64,000 nucleotides of DNA from CAIVVT01 sp963757265. GTDB lineage: Bacteria; Acidobacteriota; Terriglobia; Bryobacterales; Bryobacteraceae. The notes below the pieces were generated by a model, which worked only from the letters and a program-made list of their open reading frames with translations, made no database searches and was not told where the DNA came from. Each line of letters begins with the position of its first letter. The first letter of the stretch is position 1. The stretch lies in assembly GCA_963757265.1 (NCBI GenBank), contig CAVWRA010000004.1, positions 434,001-498,000 on the forward strand, given 5' to 3'. Made by a program: the position numbers and the translations under genes. Of this stretch, positions 7,673 to 16,944 are shown piece by piece.

Positions 7673-10189
7673 TTGAGATATACTTCCGACCAGCTTATGA
7701 GCACACGTAACCCCTCATTCCCCAGACTCGCCGGGCTGCCTCTGGTGCTGGCCGGCGTGCTGGCTGCGGCCGGGCCGGCCGACAACGCGCGGCGATGGAC
7801 CAACGCGAAATTCCTGGCTCAGGCGGATGCGGGCGTTGCGCCGGCGCACCTGCTGGTGCAACTGCGCAGCGGGACTCTGGAGCGCAACCGCATCAAGGAC
7901 CGCGCGTTCTCCATCGCCGGAACCAAATACGAGCGCGGTGTGGCGATGCCGTCGCCGGGCGAGGTGAGCGTGATCCTGCCCGCGCCGGCGGCGCGCTTCG
8001 AAGCCGTGGCGGGCGTCAACAGCAACGACCTGGGGTATTACTCCAATGGCGGCCGGGGCAGCGTGGTGGCGACGGTGGAGACGGATGGGCACGAACTGTT
8101 CCGCTCGCCGGTGCTGCATGAGGGGCTCAAGGGCGTGCCGGTGGCGGTGGAGCTGCACGGCGCGCGTGAATTCAAGCTGAAGCTGGAGGCGACTGGAAAA
8201 CACGGGTTGACGTGGCAGGGCGAGTGGGACCAGGCGGATTGGGCCGAGGCGCGGGTGACGCTCCAGGACGGGACCAAATTGTGGCTGGCGGATTTGCAAC
8301 AGGGGCCGCTGGCCGGGGCGTACAACACCGAGGCGCCGTTCTCGTTCCGCTACGACGGGCGCGAATCGGCGGAGTTGTTGAAGGACTGGCGCGTGGAGCG
8401 CGCGACGCGGCAGATGGACGCGAATCGGACGGAGCATGTGGCGACCTACACGGATCCGCAGACCGGCCTGGTGGTACGCGCGGTGGCCGTCGAGTACTCG
8501 GATTTTCCGGTGGTCGAGTGGACTGTGTATTTGAAGAACACATCCACCGTGCCGACACCGATCATTGAGAATCTGCAGGCTTTGGATACGCAGTTCGCGC
8601 GCGGCGGGCAGGGCGAATTTGTGTTGCATCACTCCACGGGCAGCCCGAATTCGCCCACCGATTTCCAGCCGCTGACGACAGTGCTTGCGGCGGGCCAGTC
8701 ACAGCGGCTGGCCTCCGTGGGCGGGCGGCCGACCGACGGCCCGATGTGCTACTTCAATCTGGAATGGCCGGGGCAGGGAATCATCATCGGTTTGGGCTGG
8801 CCGGGGCAGTGGGCGGCCCAGTTCGCGCGCGACCAGCAACGCGGCGTGCGGGTGACGGCGGGGCAGGAGCGAACGCATTTCCGGCTGCTCGCGGGCGAGG
8901 AGGTGCGCACGCCGCTGGTGGCGCTGCAATTCTGGGAGGGCGACTGGACCGCCGCGCAGAACGCGTGGCGGCGCTGGATGATCGCCGACAATCTGCCGCG
9001 GCCGGGCGGCCGGCTGCCGCCGCCGCAGATCTCCGGGGGCACGGGCCGCGAGACCATCGAGATGCAGGACGCCACCGAAGAGAACCAGTTGGATTACCTG
9101 GCGCGCATGTTCAAAACCGGCGTCAAGATCGACTACTGGTGGATGGACGCGGGCTGGTACGCATTCCAGAAAGGCTGGTGGAACACGGGCACGTGGGACC
9201 CCGATCCACGCCGCTTCCCGCACGGATTCACGCCCATTTCGGCGGCCGCGCACCAGGGCGGCGTGAAGACGATTGTATGGTTCGAGCCGGAGCGCGTGAC
9301 GAAGGGCTCATGGCTGTGGGAACAGCACCCGGAGTGGCTGATCGGCTCGGATGAGCACGACAAGCTGCTGTTCCTGGGCAACCCGCAGGCCCGGCAGTGG
9401 CTGACCGAGCACGTCAGCAAAATCATCGCCGGGCAGGGCATCGACCTGTACCGGCAGGACTTCAATTTCGAGCCGCTGGGACTGTGGCGCGCTCACGACG
9501 CCGTGGACCGGCAGGGCATCACCGAGATGCAACACTTGATGGGGTACCTGGCCTATTGGGACGAGCTGCGGCGGCGCTTCCCCAAGATGCTGATCGACAC
9601 CTGCGCCTCGGGCGGGCGGCGGCTGGACCTGGAGACGCTGCGGCGCGCAGTGCCGCTGTGGCGCAGCGATTTCGCCTACGTGCCGGCGTCGATGCAGCAG
9701 TTCACTTACGGTCTGGCGATGTGGGTGCCGTACTTCGGCACGGCCTTCAATTCGCTGGACCCGTACATCTTCTGGAGCCAGATGACGCCCGCGGTGGGCA
9801 TCGGCCTGGACGTGGAACGGGTGGAGACGGACGCGCCCGCGATCCAGCGTCTCCTGGGGCAGTGGCGCGAAGTGGCGCCGCTGTACTACGGCGACTATTA
9901 TCCGCTGACGCCCTACAGCACCGAGCCGTCAGTGTGGCTGGCGTGGCAGTTCGACGACCCCGGCCGGAAACAGGGCATGGTGCAGGCCTTCCGGCGGCCG
10001 GAGAGCATGTTCGAGACGGCGCAATTCCGGCTGCGCGGGCTGGATCCGTCGGCGCGCTACGCCGTGCGTGAGCTTGGTTCTCAGCAGGAAACGAAGCACG
10101 CGGGCCGCGAGCTGATGGAGCCGGGACTCGCGGTGACAATCCGCGAGCAGCCGGGGGTGGTGAACCTGGTCTATCGCAAAGTCGAGTGA
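7673..10189 (+). CDS. Secreted GH36 alpha-galactosidase with N-terminal NPCBM domain
   Basis: The enzyme is predicted to release alpha-linked galactose from oligosaccharides or plant polysaccharides outside the cytoplasm. A TTG start at 7673 is chosen because AGGAGG lies 8 bases before it; the first ATG (7697) has no ribosome site. A signal-like hydrophobic stretch (about residues 20-34) is followed by an NPCBM-type carbohydrate-binding domain (about 45-185), an N-terminal beta-sandwich and the GH36 barrel. The barrel shows YRQDFN with the expected nucleophile D596, and CASGGRRLD followed by WRSDF with candidate acid/base D666. The 838-residue length fits GH36 plus the extra domain. It ends 16 bases from the convergent aminotransferase. 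Confidence 0.9.
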   Translation: MRYTSDQLMSTRNPSFPRLAGLPLVLAGVLAAAGPADNARRWTNAKFLAQADAGVAPAHLLVQLRSGTLERNRIKDRAFSIAGTKYERGVAMPSPGEVSVILPAPAARFEAVAGVNSNDLGYYSNGGRGSVVATVETDGHELFRSPVLHEGLKGVPVAVELHGAREFKLKLEATGKHGLTWQGEWDQADWAEARVTLQDGTKLWLADLQQGPLAGAYNTEAPFSFRYDGRESAELLKDWRVERATRQMDANRTEHVATYTDPQTGLVVRAVAVEYSDFPVVEWTVYLKNTSTVPTPIIENLQALDTQFARGGQGEFVLHHSTGSPNSPTDFQPLTTVLAAGQSQRLASVGGRPTDGPMCYFNLEWPGQGIIIGLGWPGQWAAQFARDQQRGVRVTAGQERTHFRLLAGEEVRTPLVALQFWEGDWTAAQNAWRRWMIADNLPRPGGRLPPPQISGGTGRETIEMQDATEENQLDYLARMFKTGVKIDYWWMDAGWYAFQKGWWNTGTWDPDPRRFPHGFTPISAAAHQGGVKTIVWFEPERVTKGSWLWEQHPEWLIGSDEHDKLLFLGNPQARQWLTEHVSKIIAGQGIDLYRQDFNFEPLGLWRAHDAVDRQGITEMQHLMGYLAYWDELRRRFPKMLIDTCASGGRRLDLETLRRAVPLWRSDFAYVPASMQQFTYGLAMWVPYFGTAFNSLDPYIFWSQMTPAVGIGLDVERVETDAPAIQRLLGQWREVAPLYYGDYYPLTPYSTEPSVWLAWQFDDPGRKQGMVQAFRRPESMFETAQFRLRGLDPSARYAVRELGSQQETKHAGRELMEPGLAVTIREQPGVVNLVYRKVE

Positions 10190-10205
10190 ACGCGCGGGCC
10201 CGGCG

Positions 10206-11336
10206 CTAGCCGGTGTAGCCTTGCTCGCGCAGGGCTTCTTCCAGCGCGGCGAGCAGCAGCTTCACATTCTCCGCCGACGAGCCGTAGCCCATCGTGCCGA
10301 TGCGCAGGATCTGGCCGGCGAGAATTCCGATGCCGCCCGCGATGTCGATGCCGTGGTTCTGGAACAGGCTGCGGCGCAGCAGCGCGTCGTCGACACCGGC
10401 GGGCACGCGCGGCGCGATCACCGTCCACAGGCGATGGGGCTTGGCGACGAGCAACGACAGGCCCAGCTTTTCAAGACCCGCGGCGCAGGCTTCGTGATTG
10501 GCCCGGTGGCGCGCGAAACGGTTGTCGGGACCCTCTTCCTCGATGATGGCCAGCGCCTCGCGCAAGGCGTACAACAACGGGACGGGCGGCGTGTGATGGT
10601 AGCGCCGCGACGGCCCATAGTAATCGGCGATGAGCCGCAGATCGAGGTAATAGGGCACGGGCGCCGGGCGCGCGCGGAGCCGTTCCACGGCGCGCGGCGA
10701 GCAGGTGATGGGCGCCAGGCCGGGAGGCGCGCCGAGGGCCTTCTGGCTGCCGCTGTAGGCCACGTCGACGCCCATGGCGTCGAGCTCGAGGGGGATGCCG
10801 CCGAGGCTGGCGACGCAGTCGGCGATGGTCAGCGCGCCGATCTTGCGCGCGGCCTGGGCGATGGCGCGGCCGTCCTGAAGTGCGCCGGTGGAGGTCTCGG
10901 CATGGACGAACGCCGCCACGTCGGGCCGTTCCCGCGTTATGAAATCGGCGGCCTCTTGATCTGAAAAAACCTCGCCCCAGGGCTTGTCGAAGCGTAATAG
11001 CTGTGCGCCGCGGCGGCGGCCCATCTCGCACAGGCGTTCGCCGAACATGCCGTTCACAAGAACGGCGAAGCGCGCCCCGGGCGCGACGAAGTTGACCACC
11101 GCGGCCTCCATGCCGGCGTGGCCGGTGCCGGGGATCACGTGGGTGAACTCGTTGCGCGTGCCCCAGCACACTTGCAGCCCGCCTCGGATCTGGTCGAAGA
11201 CTTCGAACAGGTAGGGGTCGAGATGGCCGACGATGGGCTGGCTCAGCGCGGCATAAATGCGCGGATGGAGCGGCGAAGGGCCGGGGGCCAGCAGCAGCCG
11301 GGCGGGCGGATGGATCACGGTTGACGGAGCGCTCAT
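10206..11336 (-). CDS. Class V aminotransferase (alanine/serine-glyoxylate type)
   Basis: This PLP-dependent transaminase has 376 residues, the normal length for the alanine-glyoxylate/serine-glyoxylate/PucG group. Motifs include HVIPGTGHAGMEAA near the cofactor phosphate, HAETSTG (about 145-151), IADCVASLGG with D173 pairing with the pyridine nitrogen, and SGSQKALGAPPG with the Schiff-base lysine K199. Likely reactions are glyoxylate to glycine using alanine or serine; a role in ureide breakdown (PucG-like) cannot be excluded. It stands alone, converging on the alpha-galactosidase and divergent from the TSUP transporter, so context does not settle the substrate. Confidence 0.85.
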   Translation of the reverse strand: MSAPSTVIHPPARLLLAPGPSPLHPRIYAALSQPIVGHLDPYLFEVFDQIRGGLQVCWGTRNEFTHVIPGTGHAGMEAAVVNFVAPGARFAVLVNGMFGERLCEMGRRRGAQLLRFDKPWGEVFSDQEAADFITRERPDVAAFVHAETSTGALQDGRAIAQAARKIGALTIADCVASLGGIPLELDAMGVDVAYSGSQKALGAPPGLAPITCSPRAVERLRARPAPVPYYLDLRLIADYYGPSRRYHHTPPVPLLYALREALAIIEEEGPDNRFARHRANHEACAAGLEKLGLSLLVAKPHRLWTVIAPRVPAGVDDALLRRSLFQNHGIDIAGGIGILAGQILRIGTMGYGSSAENVKLLLAALEEALREQGYTG

Positions 11337-11573
11337 AAGCTTCTAGTTTATGCCGGGCTGCTCAGGCGCGAAACACAGCCGCGCGCGGTTGTGTTTCCCT
11401 TCGGGGACCCGCTGCCCGGCGTGGTTGAATCGTGGGGACCACAGGGTCCCCAGCGGGCCGGGCAAAGTCCGATAAAATAGCAGGAACGTGAGGTTCGTCG
11501 CGGATTACCTGTTGTCACGACGCCGGCCCGGCGCGCTGACCATCCCCGTCTCTGAAGTGGCCGCGGTACGTGC

Positions 11574-12323
11574 ATGCTGACCCTCATCGGCCTCTTCATA
11601 GGGCTGGCCATCGGCATCACGGGAGTGGGCGGCGGCGTGCTCACCGCGCCGCTGCTGATGTTGTTCTTCGGCATGCCGCCGGCGACCAGCGTGGGCACCG
11701 CGCTGCTGTTCTCCTCGTGCGTGAAAGTCCTGTCGGCGGGCCTGTTCACCGCGCGGCGGAAGGTGCACGGTAGGACGCTTGTGTTGCTGCTGGCTGGCGG
11801 CGTGCCCGGCGCGCTGATCGGGCCGTTGCTGCTGCGCAAGCTGGCGGTGGGAGGCACCCAGCCGTGGGTGCTGGCGATTGTCGGCGCCACCGTCACGGTG
11901 ACCGCGGCCTTCGGACTGCTTCGCGCATGGAACGGCAGCGGGCATCGCCGGGATCGTTCCCAGATCCTGCCGTTGTTCAGCTTTCCGATCGGTCTGGAAG
12001 TCGGGTTTTCCTCGGCCGGAGCGGGCGCGCTGGGCACGGTGGTGCTGTTTCACCTGACCAATCTCGAGCCGGCGCAGGTGGTGGGCACGGATCTGGTGTT
12101 TGGGCTGGCGGTCTCGGCGTGCGCCGCCGGAGTGCACGTGGCGGGGGGCAGTTGGGACCAGGCCGTGTTGATGCGGCTGTTGTCGGGTGGCGTCGTGGGA
12201 GCGCTGGCCGGGGCGTTTCTCGCCGGGCGGGTTCCATCGCGCCCGCTGCGCATCATCGTATTGTGTTGGGCCGTCCTGCTGGGCCTTCTGCTGGCCGGCC
12301 AGGGATTACGGCAGGTGTTCTAG
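11574..12323 (+). CDS. TSUP-family (TauE/SafE) membrane transporter
   Basis: A 249-residue integral membrane protein with about eight hydrophobic helices in two similar halves. Each half starts with a glycine-rich segment (GLAIGITGVGGGVLTAPLL near the N-terminus and LEVGFSSAGAGALGTVVL mid-protein), the pattern of sulfite/organosulfonate exporters of the TauE/SafE family. The transported anion is unknown. The stop codon TAG (12321-12323) is part of the CTAG target of the IS element that follows directly, so coding is intact but any native downstream terminator is displaced by the insertion. Confidence 0.85.
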   Translation: MLTLIGLFIGLAIGITGVGGGVLTAPLLMLFFGMPPATSVGTALLFSSCVKVLSAGLFTARRKVHGRTLVLLLAGGVPGALIGPLLLRKLAVGGTQPWVLAIVGATVTVTAAFGLLRAWNGSGHRRDRSQILPLFSFPIGLEVGFSSAGAGALGTVVLFHLTNLEPAQVVGTDLVFGLAVSACAAGVHVAGGSWDQAVLMRLLSGGVVGALAGAFLAGRVPSRPLRIIVLCWAVLLGLLLAGQGLRQVF

Positions 12324-13169
12324 ATTCTGTCGTCACGAGATGCTCGCCCAGATTGCGATACACCGGATATAGACGGCAGCGAGGAAGGAAGCACTGTTTT
12401 TGGCGTACCGCGTAGCAATTCCACGCCATCGTTTCAGGTGCAGGAAGGCATTCTCCACCAGATGCCTCAGCTTGTACAGGTCCCGATCATAGGTGTGTTG
12501 TAGCTTGCGGCGGCCTTGGGGCGGTATGACGGGCTCCATGCCCTGCCGGCGTGCCTGGGCCAGGATGGCGTCCGTGTCGTAACCCCGGTCAGCCAACAGG
12601 TTCTGGGCTGTAAGTCCTTCAATTAGAAGACTAGCTTGCGTACAATCCGCAGTGGGACCTGGCGTAATAACAACTCGGACCGGCAGACCATGCGCATCCA
12701 CGGCCAAGTGTAGCTTTGTGTTGAGCCCCCTTTTGTGCGGCCCATTTCCTGGTTGCCGCCCCGCGCTCCGGTGCCATGCGGGTGGACCTTGATGTGGCTG
12801 GCGTCGATCATCAGCCACTCAAAATCCGGCTGATCGATCAAGCGCTCCAGCAGAGCTTCCCACGTGCCCTTGTCGCGCCAGCGGCAGAAGCGGCGATGGG
12901 TGTTCTTCCAGTCCCCGTAGTCGGGCGGCAAATCGCGCCACGGGGCCCCCGTGCGGAGGATCCAGAAAACGGCATTGATGAAGCGGCGGTTGTCTCGCCC
13001 GATACCGCCCCAAGTGCCTTTTCTGCCAGGGAGATGTGGCTCCAGAATGGACCACACGCGATCCGTAATGTCATGCCGCCGATGGGCCAACTTCATGCCC
13101 CATCATGACACGAAATTAGAACAATCCATGTGCTATTTGTTTGAAATCTTCATCTCGTGACGACAGAAT
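12324..13169 (-). mobile_element. IS5-family insertion sequence, IS427 group, intact
   Basis: An 846-bp element with perfect 19-bp terminal inverted repeats (12324-12342 and 13151-13169, starting ATTCTGTCGTCACGAGATG). It is flanked on both sides by CTAG (12320-12323 and 13170-13173), matching the YTAR-type duplication of the IS427 group. It carries one transposase gene on the minus strand made by a -1 frameshift. Both ends, the target duplication and the reading frames are intact, so this is a recent and potentially active insertion, sitting exactly on the stop codon of the TSUP gene. Confidence 0.95.
12333..13096 (-). CDS. IS427-group transposase, two frames joined by -1 frameshift
   Basis: The upstream frame (ATG at 13096) encodes the N-terminal DUF4096-like domain (DRVWSILEPHLPG, NRRFINAVFWILRTGAPWRDLP) and the first catalytic Asp region MIDASHIKVHP. 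The downstream frame, ending at 12333, supplies LHLAVDAHGLPV, LLADRGYDTD (second Asp) and the DDE glutamate region VENAFLHLKRWR. The frames meet at a slippery A4G5 run (12726-12734, read on the minus strand). Reading aca-aaa-ggg and slipping back one base continues as GGLNTKLHLAV, exactly the family consensus. This is the known programmed frameshift of the group, so the transposase should be functional. Confidence 0.92.
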
Positions 13170-13385
13170 CTAGGCCGGAAGATCGGCTCTCAATCCTGCC
13201 GGCACTCGAGGCGGATCGCATCCACAACGGGAGACTGCTCGCAGCCGGACTACAGCGGCTGGACTGACTGATTTTACCCACGCGCCCATGTATACTCGCA
13301 GTGACGCCTGTCACGCCGGTACGCGCGGACTGAGGTCCGTCGCAGTTCCACCGGCGGGTTGGATCCCGTCCGTCTGCAGCATGTC

Positions 13386-16300
13386 ATGCCCTCGGATTCG
13401 TATTACCGGCGCATCTCCCGCTGGATGCTGGCGATCTTCCTGGCCACGGCTGCGGCCGTCGGCGTGGCGGGCTATTTCACCTACCGGCAGATGCGCGACG
13501 CCGCGGAGCGGCAGGTTCGCGACCAGCTGAACAGCGTGGCGGACCTGAAGCTGAACCAGCTTCAGATGTGGTCGGATGAACGCTTCGAGGACGCCAGGAT
13601 CGTCACCGCCAACCGGCCCATGATGAACGCGCTGCGCGAGGTCGTCCAGGGCCAGGCTGCGCCGCAACAGAAACAGGCGATTGCGCAGTGGATGGAGACG
13701 CTGTGCGCAGGTTCGCGCTATGCCAACGCGTTCCTGTTCGATCGCCATGCAAAACTGATTGCACACGCCGGCAGCGCGTACGGCGACGAGGCGCATTTCC
13801 GGGAGGTGGTGGAGCAGGCCTTGAGTGCGAAACTCGCCTTCCTGCGCGATCTGCACGCGGACAGCTACGGCGGCCAGTTCCACCTGGGCTTGAACGTTCC
13901 GCTGCGGCTCAAGGCGGAGCGCGAACCCTTCGGTGTTCTCTCCTTGGGGATCGATCCCGACCGGACTATTTTCCCCATTCTGGACCGGCCACTCGGGCCA
14001 GTCAGCGCAGGGGAGACGGTGCTGGCTCGCCGCGCAGGTGACGAAGCCCTGCTCCTGGACTGGCCTGCAGAAAAAGGAGGCGCCCGCCGGCTGCTGCGCA
14101 TTCCGTTGAGCCGTACCACAGTCGTCGCCGTCAAAGCCATTCTGGGGCACAGAGGACTGGTGTCGGGAGTGGACCCCATCGGGCGGCCGATCATGGCCGC
14201 CGTGTGCGCCCTGCCCGATTCCGAGTGGCTGCTGATTTCCAGGATTCCCCTGGCGCGCATTGAAGGGCCGATCCGCCAGCGCGCCATTCCGATTGTGATC
14301 GTCATCCTGCTGCTGATCGGGGCGGCCGGTCTGAGCATCGCCTCTCTGTGGCGGTTGCAGCTTTTGCGATTCCTGGAGGCGCGGCACAAAGCCGAGTTGG
14401 AAAAAGAGGTGCTCGCGAGTCACTACAACTACCTCAGCCGCTCGGCCCTGGACGCGATCCTGCTCGTGGATGAGGACAGCCGGATTCTGGAGACCAACGA
14501 ACGGGCGCTGGAGATGTACGGTTACTCCCGCGACGAGTTGTTGGGCCTGCATGTGGCGGCGTTGCACAGCCAGGAAGAGCGCGCTGCGTTCCAGGAACAG
14601 TGGCGGCGGGTGCGGTCGGAATCGGCGCTACTGTTCGAGACGCAACACGCGCGCAAGGACGGCTCGGTCTTTCCGGTCGAGACCAACGTCCGCCCGATCG
14701 TAGTGGAGGGCAGAACATATTACCAGGCGATCGTCCGCGACATCACCGAGCGCAACCGGCAGCGCAAGCAACTGGAAAACGCCAACCGCCTGTACGCTGT
14801 GCTCAGCGGCAGCAACGAGGCAATTGCCAAGGCCGCCACGCCACAGGAGGTTTTCGACAGCGTGTGCCGGATCGGTGTGGAGGAAGGCGGTTTCAATCTG
14901 GTCGCGATCGGCCTGCCGGACGAGGACCGGACCTTCCTCCGTCCGGTGGCCTGCGCGAAAACTTCTGAATACCCACCGGGCGTCCTGCCGCTCTCCGCCG
15001 GATCAGGCGCGCCGGGCGATCATCCCATCGCCCGAGCCTTCCTCACCGGACGGGTGAGCGTCGTCGACGACATGTCCACGAATCCCGATCGCACGCCATG
15101 GCAAGAGCGGGCCTGGTCGTTCGGGCTGCGTTCGGCGGTCTGCGTGCCGCTCAGCGGGCAGGGAGGCGTGGTTGGGGTCCTGGCGATTTTCGCGGCCGAA
15201 CCGCACTTCTTCGACGCCAAGGAGGTGGCGCTGGTCGAGGAGATGGCGGCCGATATCTCCTACGCTGTGGGGCGGCTGGAGGAGGAGCGCAGACGCAAGC
15301 TGGCCGAGGAGGCGCTGCGCGGCAGCGAGAAGCGCTTCCGCCAGCTGGTGGAGTGCCTGCCCGTGGGCATCCTGGTCCACGTCAAAGCGTGCGTGGTCTA
15401 CATGAGCCCCGCCGGGCTGCGCATGTTCCGGGCGTCTTCCCTGGACGACGTCGTGGGCCGGCCGATTTACAGCTTGATCCATCCCGACTGCCACGATGCC
15501 GTCCGGGAGCGCGCGGGCCGCGGCCCGGACACCCTTTCTCCGCCCCTGGAAGAGCGCTATGTACGGCTGGATGGGACGACGTTTGAAGTGGAGGTCTCCG
15601 CCGTGCCGGTCGAGCTGGATGGGCAGGCCGCGCGTCTGGTCTTTTTCATGGACATCACGCAGCGCAAGCAGGCCGAGGAAGAGCGGGCCCGGCTGGAACT
15701 GCAGTTTCTCCAGGCCCAGAAAATGGAGAGCGTGGGCCGCCTGGCCGGAGGCGTGGCCCACGACTTCAACAACCATCTGACCGTCATCAACGGCTACTGC
15801 GAGATGCTGCTCACGGCGCTGCCGGCCGGCGACCCGATGCGGGCCGAGGTGGCCAGCATCCGGACGGCGGGCCAGCAGGCGGCGGAGCTGGTCCGGCAGT
15901 TGCTCGCCTTCAGCCGCAAACGCGTGATCGAGCCGAAACAGGTCAACCTGAACCACCTCGTGCTGGAGTCGCGCCGGATGCTGGAGCGCCTGATCGGCGA
16001 ATCTATCGAATTTGAAACCGTGCTCGACCCGCGGCTGGGCGACGTCCTGGCCGACCCGACGCAGATCCTGCAAATCCTGATGAACCTGGCGGTCAACGCG
16101 CGCGACGCGATGAGCGCCGGAGGGCGGCTGACCATCGAAACCCGCAACGTGCAGGTCGATGCCGCGCAGGCGTCGCGCAACGTCGGGGCGCGGCCCGGCG
16201 AGTTCGTCCGTCTGGCCGTTTCCGATACCGGGGTCGGCATGGACGCCGAGACCCTGCGCCACGTCTTCGAGCCGTTTTTCACCACCAAGCCCCAGACCGT

Positions 16301-16841
16301 GGGCACGGGACTCGGCCTGTCCACGGTCTACGGCATCGTCCGTCAAAGCAGCGGCTGGATCGAAGTTCAGAGCGCGCCGGGAGCCGGCGCCTGCTTCCGC
16401 ATCTTTCTGCCGCGCGTGGCGGGCTCGGCAATGCCGGAACCAGAAGCCGCGCCGATGAGTGTCGCCTCGGCCGGACGCGAGACGGTGCTGCTGGTGGAGG
16501 ATCAGCCGCAGGTGCGCGAGCTCAGCGCGACGATTCTGCGGAGCCACGGCTACACGGTGCTGGAAGCCGCCGGCGGGGCCGCGGCCCTGGCCGTCGCGGC
16601 CGCCCATCCCGGCGCCATCGAGATGCTCGTTTCCGACGTCTTGATGCCCGGCATGACGGGGCCGCAATTGGCCCGGGAGCTGCGGGCTCTGCGCCCGTCG
16701 GTGAAAGTGCTGTACGTCTCCGGCTACGCGACCGATGCCCAGTTGGAGCAACTCATGGCGGACGAGAACTTCCACCACCTGGCCAAACCCTTCACCCCCG
16801 CCGCCCTGGCGGCCAAAGTGCGCGAAGTGTTGAAGGCCTGA
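13386..16841 (+). CDS. Hybrid sensor histidine kinase (dCache-like, PAS, GAF, PAS, HK, REC)
   Basis: The ATG at 13386 (1151 residues) is preferred over a TTG at 13359. Order: a membrane helix (about 15-33), a roughly 260-residue extracytoplasmic sensor resembling double-Cache domains, a second helix (about 298-325), PAS (about 350-455), GAF (about 470-630), PAS (about 645-765), HisKA with the phospho-accepting histidine in GGVAHDFNNH (H792), HATPase with DTGVGMD and GTGLGLSTVYGIV (about 890-1010), and a C-terminal receiver with D1084 in SDVLMPGMTG. The HDFNN variant places it with kinases that end in their own receiver. Ligand and downstream target are unknown and no response-regulator gene adjoins it. 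It ends at a bidirectional terminator. Confidence 0.92.
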   Translation: MPSDSYYRRISRWMLAIFLATAAAVGVAGYFTYRQMRDAAERQVRDQLNSVADLKLNQLQMWSDERFEDARIVTANRPMMNALREVVQGQAAPQQKQAIAQWMETLCAGSRYANAFLFDRHAKLIAHAGSAYGDEAHFREVVEQALSAKLAFLRDLHADSYGGQFHLGLNVPLRLKAEREPFGVLSLGIDPDRTIFPILDRPLGPVSAGETVLARRAGDEALLLDWPAEKGGARRLLRIPLSRTTVVAVKAILGHRGLVSGVDPIGRPIMAAVCALPDSEWLLISRIPLARIEGPIRQRAIPIVIVILLLIGAAGLSIASLWRLQLLRFLEARHKAELEKEVLASHYNYLSRSALDAILLVDEDSRILETNERALEMYGYSRDELLGLHVAALHSQEERAAFQEQWRRVRSESALLFETQHARKDGSVFPVETNVRPIVVEGRTYYQAIVRDITERNRQRKQLENANRLYAVLSGSNEAIAKAATPQEVFDSVCRIGVEEGGFNLVAIGLPDEDRTFLRPVACAKTSEYPPGVLPLSAGSGAPGDHPIARAFLTGRVSVVDDMSTNPDRTPWQERAWSFGLRSAVCVPLSGQGGVVGVLAIFAAEPHFFDAKEVALVEEMAADISYAVGRLEEERRRKLAEEALRGSEKRFRQLVECLPVGILVHVKACVVYMSPAGLRMFRASSLDDVVGRPIYSLIHPDCHDAVRERAGRGPDTLSPPLEERYVRLDGTTFEVEVSAVPVELDGQAARLVFFMDITQRKQAEEERARLELQFLQAQKMESVGRLAGGVAHDFNNHLTVINGYCEMLLTALPAGDPMRAEVASIRTAGQQAAELVRQLLAFSRKRVIEPKQVNLNHLVLESRRMLERLIGESIEFETVLDPRLGDVLADPTQILQILMNLAVNARDAMSAGGRLTIETRNVQVDAAQASRNVGARPGEFVRLAVSDTGVGMDAETLRHVFEPFFTTKPQTVGTGLGLSTVYGIVRQSSGWIEVQSAPGAGACFRIFLPRVAGSAMPEPEAAPMSVASAGRETVLLVEDQPQVRELSATILRSHGYTVLEAAGGAAALAVAAAHPGAIEMLVSDVLMPGMTGPQLARELRALRPSVKVLYVSGYATDAQLEQLMADENFHHLAKPFTPAALAAKVREVLKA

Positions 16842-16890
16842 ACGCGCCTGCCCGCACCGCCGCCCGCCGCAGTCCCGGCCGTAGCAACAA

Positions 16891-16916
16891 AACGCCCGGC
16901 CGTTCAGCCGGGCGTT
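16891..16916. terminator. Bidirectional intrinsic terminator
   Basis: AACGCCCGGC (16891-16900) and GCCGGGCGTT (16907-16916) form a perfect 10-bp stem with a 6-base loop. A-rich sequence precedes it and TT ends the 3' arm. It lies exactly between two convergent genes (histidine kinase ending at 16841, radical SAM gene ending at 16945), so it can serve both. Confidence 0.75.
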
Positions 16917-16944
16917 CCGTCGCCGTGTGAATGTTCGGGTCCGC

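Noticed and set aside
10200..10213. CCGGC-GCTA-GCCGG hairpin between the convergent alpha-galactosidase and aminotransferase genes
   Set aside because: Only five base pairs, overlaps the aminotransferase stop codon and has no T-run; likely chance in GC-rich sequence.
11434..11451. GGGGACC/GGTCCCC hairpin as a terminator upstream of the TSUP gene
   Set aside because: Seven-base stem but no T-run, and it lies upstream of both divergent genes, where a terminator has no role.
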